Shown here: piece by piece, positions 6,709 to 6,879 of the stretch
Layout: the number at the start of each line of letters is the position of its first letter
Position numbering within the stretch: the stretch's first letter is position 1
Assembly: GCA_021793745.1 (NCBI GenBank)
Contig: JAJYSD010000064.1
Span: forward strand, 1-6,879
DNA from: Bacillota bacterium
GTDB taxonomy: Bacteria; Bacillota; Bacilli; Thermoactinomycetales; DSM-44946
DNA: 6,879 bases
Direction: 5' to 3'
Position numbers and translations under genes: made by a program
Notes under the pieces: model-generated
What the model saw: the letters and a program-made list of their open reading frames with translations, nothing else
Told to the model about the DNA's origin: nothing
The model's database searches: none

Positions 6709-6731
6709 TGGACGGCCGCAAAGGCCGTCCA
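6709..6731. terminator. Hairpin after the enoate reductase (candidate terminator)
   Basis: TGGACGGCC (6709-6717) pairs perfectly with GGCCGTCCA (6723-6731) around a GCAAA loop, 13 nt after the stop codon. On the plus strand AAGCTGTTGAC follows, with no run of T, so a classical intrinsic terminator is not proven. On the minus strand it is followed by TTCTTAATAAAC, somewhat better for stopping transcription coming from the right. Confidence 0.5.
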
Positions 6732-6753
6732 AGCTGTTGACAAAGTGTCAGGA

Positions 6754-6815
6754 GGGAGGCGATTTTCCGTATCGGCTCCACGCGGCGGCGAGTCGCCCGA
6801 GGAAAAACGCCTCCC
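6754..6815. repeat. 62-bp interrupted palindrome with 15-bp arms
   Basis: GGGAGGCG at 6754-6761 pairs with CGCCTCCC at 6808-6815. After one A/A mismatch, TTTTCC (6763-6768) pairs with GGAAAA (6801-6806). The 32-nt centre can fold further (TCGG 6772-6775 with CCGA 6797-6800; GGCG-AGT-CGCC inside). It is not followed by a run of T. It may be a structured leader RNA, a DNA-level palindrome or part of a mobile-element end. I do not recognise it as a known riboswitch. Confidence 0.55.
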
Positions 6816-6879
6816 GAGTCTGCGTACGCGACGGACGAAAAGGCCGTCTTCACCTTATCCTTGTGTCATAGGATGGTAT

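Noticed and set aside
6731..6879. An insertion-sequence end (GCTGTTGACAAAGTGTCA and the adjoining palindrome)
   Set aside because: CTGTTGACAAAGT-like words occur near the ends of some transposons, but no transposase, matching second terminal repeat or target duplication is visible in the window.

Overview
The window looks like chromosomal DNA of a GC-rich (roughly 60% by eye) Gram-positive bacterium of the Bacillota. Three things suggest this: strong AAGGAGG-type ribosome binding sites, an aspartase that reads like Bacillus AnsB/AspA, and a clostridial-type 2-enoate reductase. A high-GC Bacillales lineage such as Thermoactinomycetaceae is plausible, but that is a guess from general resemblance.

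Layout, left to right. Positions 1-613 (+) hold the C-terminal part of a Cfr-type radical SAM 23S rRNA methyltransferase. It is cut by the window edge and its reading frame is disturbed in the first ~20 bases. A strong hairpin terminator (705-741) separates it from a convergent two-gene minus-strand unit: a DcuB-type anaerobic C4-dicarboxylate transporter (3608-2295), then aspartate ammonia-lyase aspA (2236-791). Next comes an unusually long non-coding gap of about 1.1 kb (3609-4697). A large FAD/FMN/4Fe-4S 2-enoate reductase (4698-6695, +) is transcribed away from dcuB. The right end (6696-6879) has no recognisable gene but holds a 9-bp-stem hairpin and a 62-bp near-palindrome.

The genes fit an anaerobic redox theme. 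Aspartate imported by the Dcu carrier is deaminated to fumarate by AspA, and fumarate (or the succinate made from it) can be exchanged or used as an electron sink. The enoate reductase is a second sink that spends NADH on alpha,beta-unsaturated carboxylates. The most useful regulatory observation is three copies of an 18-bp element, TTGTT(T/C)A-N5-TCACAA. Two lie upstream of dcuB and one upstream of the enoate reductase. They resemble the Rex operator (TTGTGAAATATTTCACAA) and the related Crp/Fnr-type site, so one redox or anaerobiosis regulator may control both divergent units. I found no CRISPR array, tRNA, rRNA or convincing mobile element.
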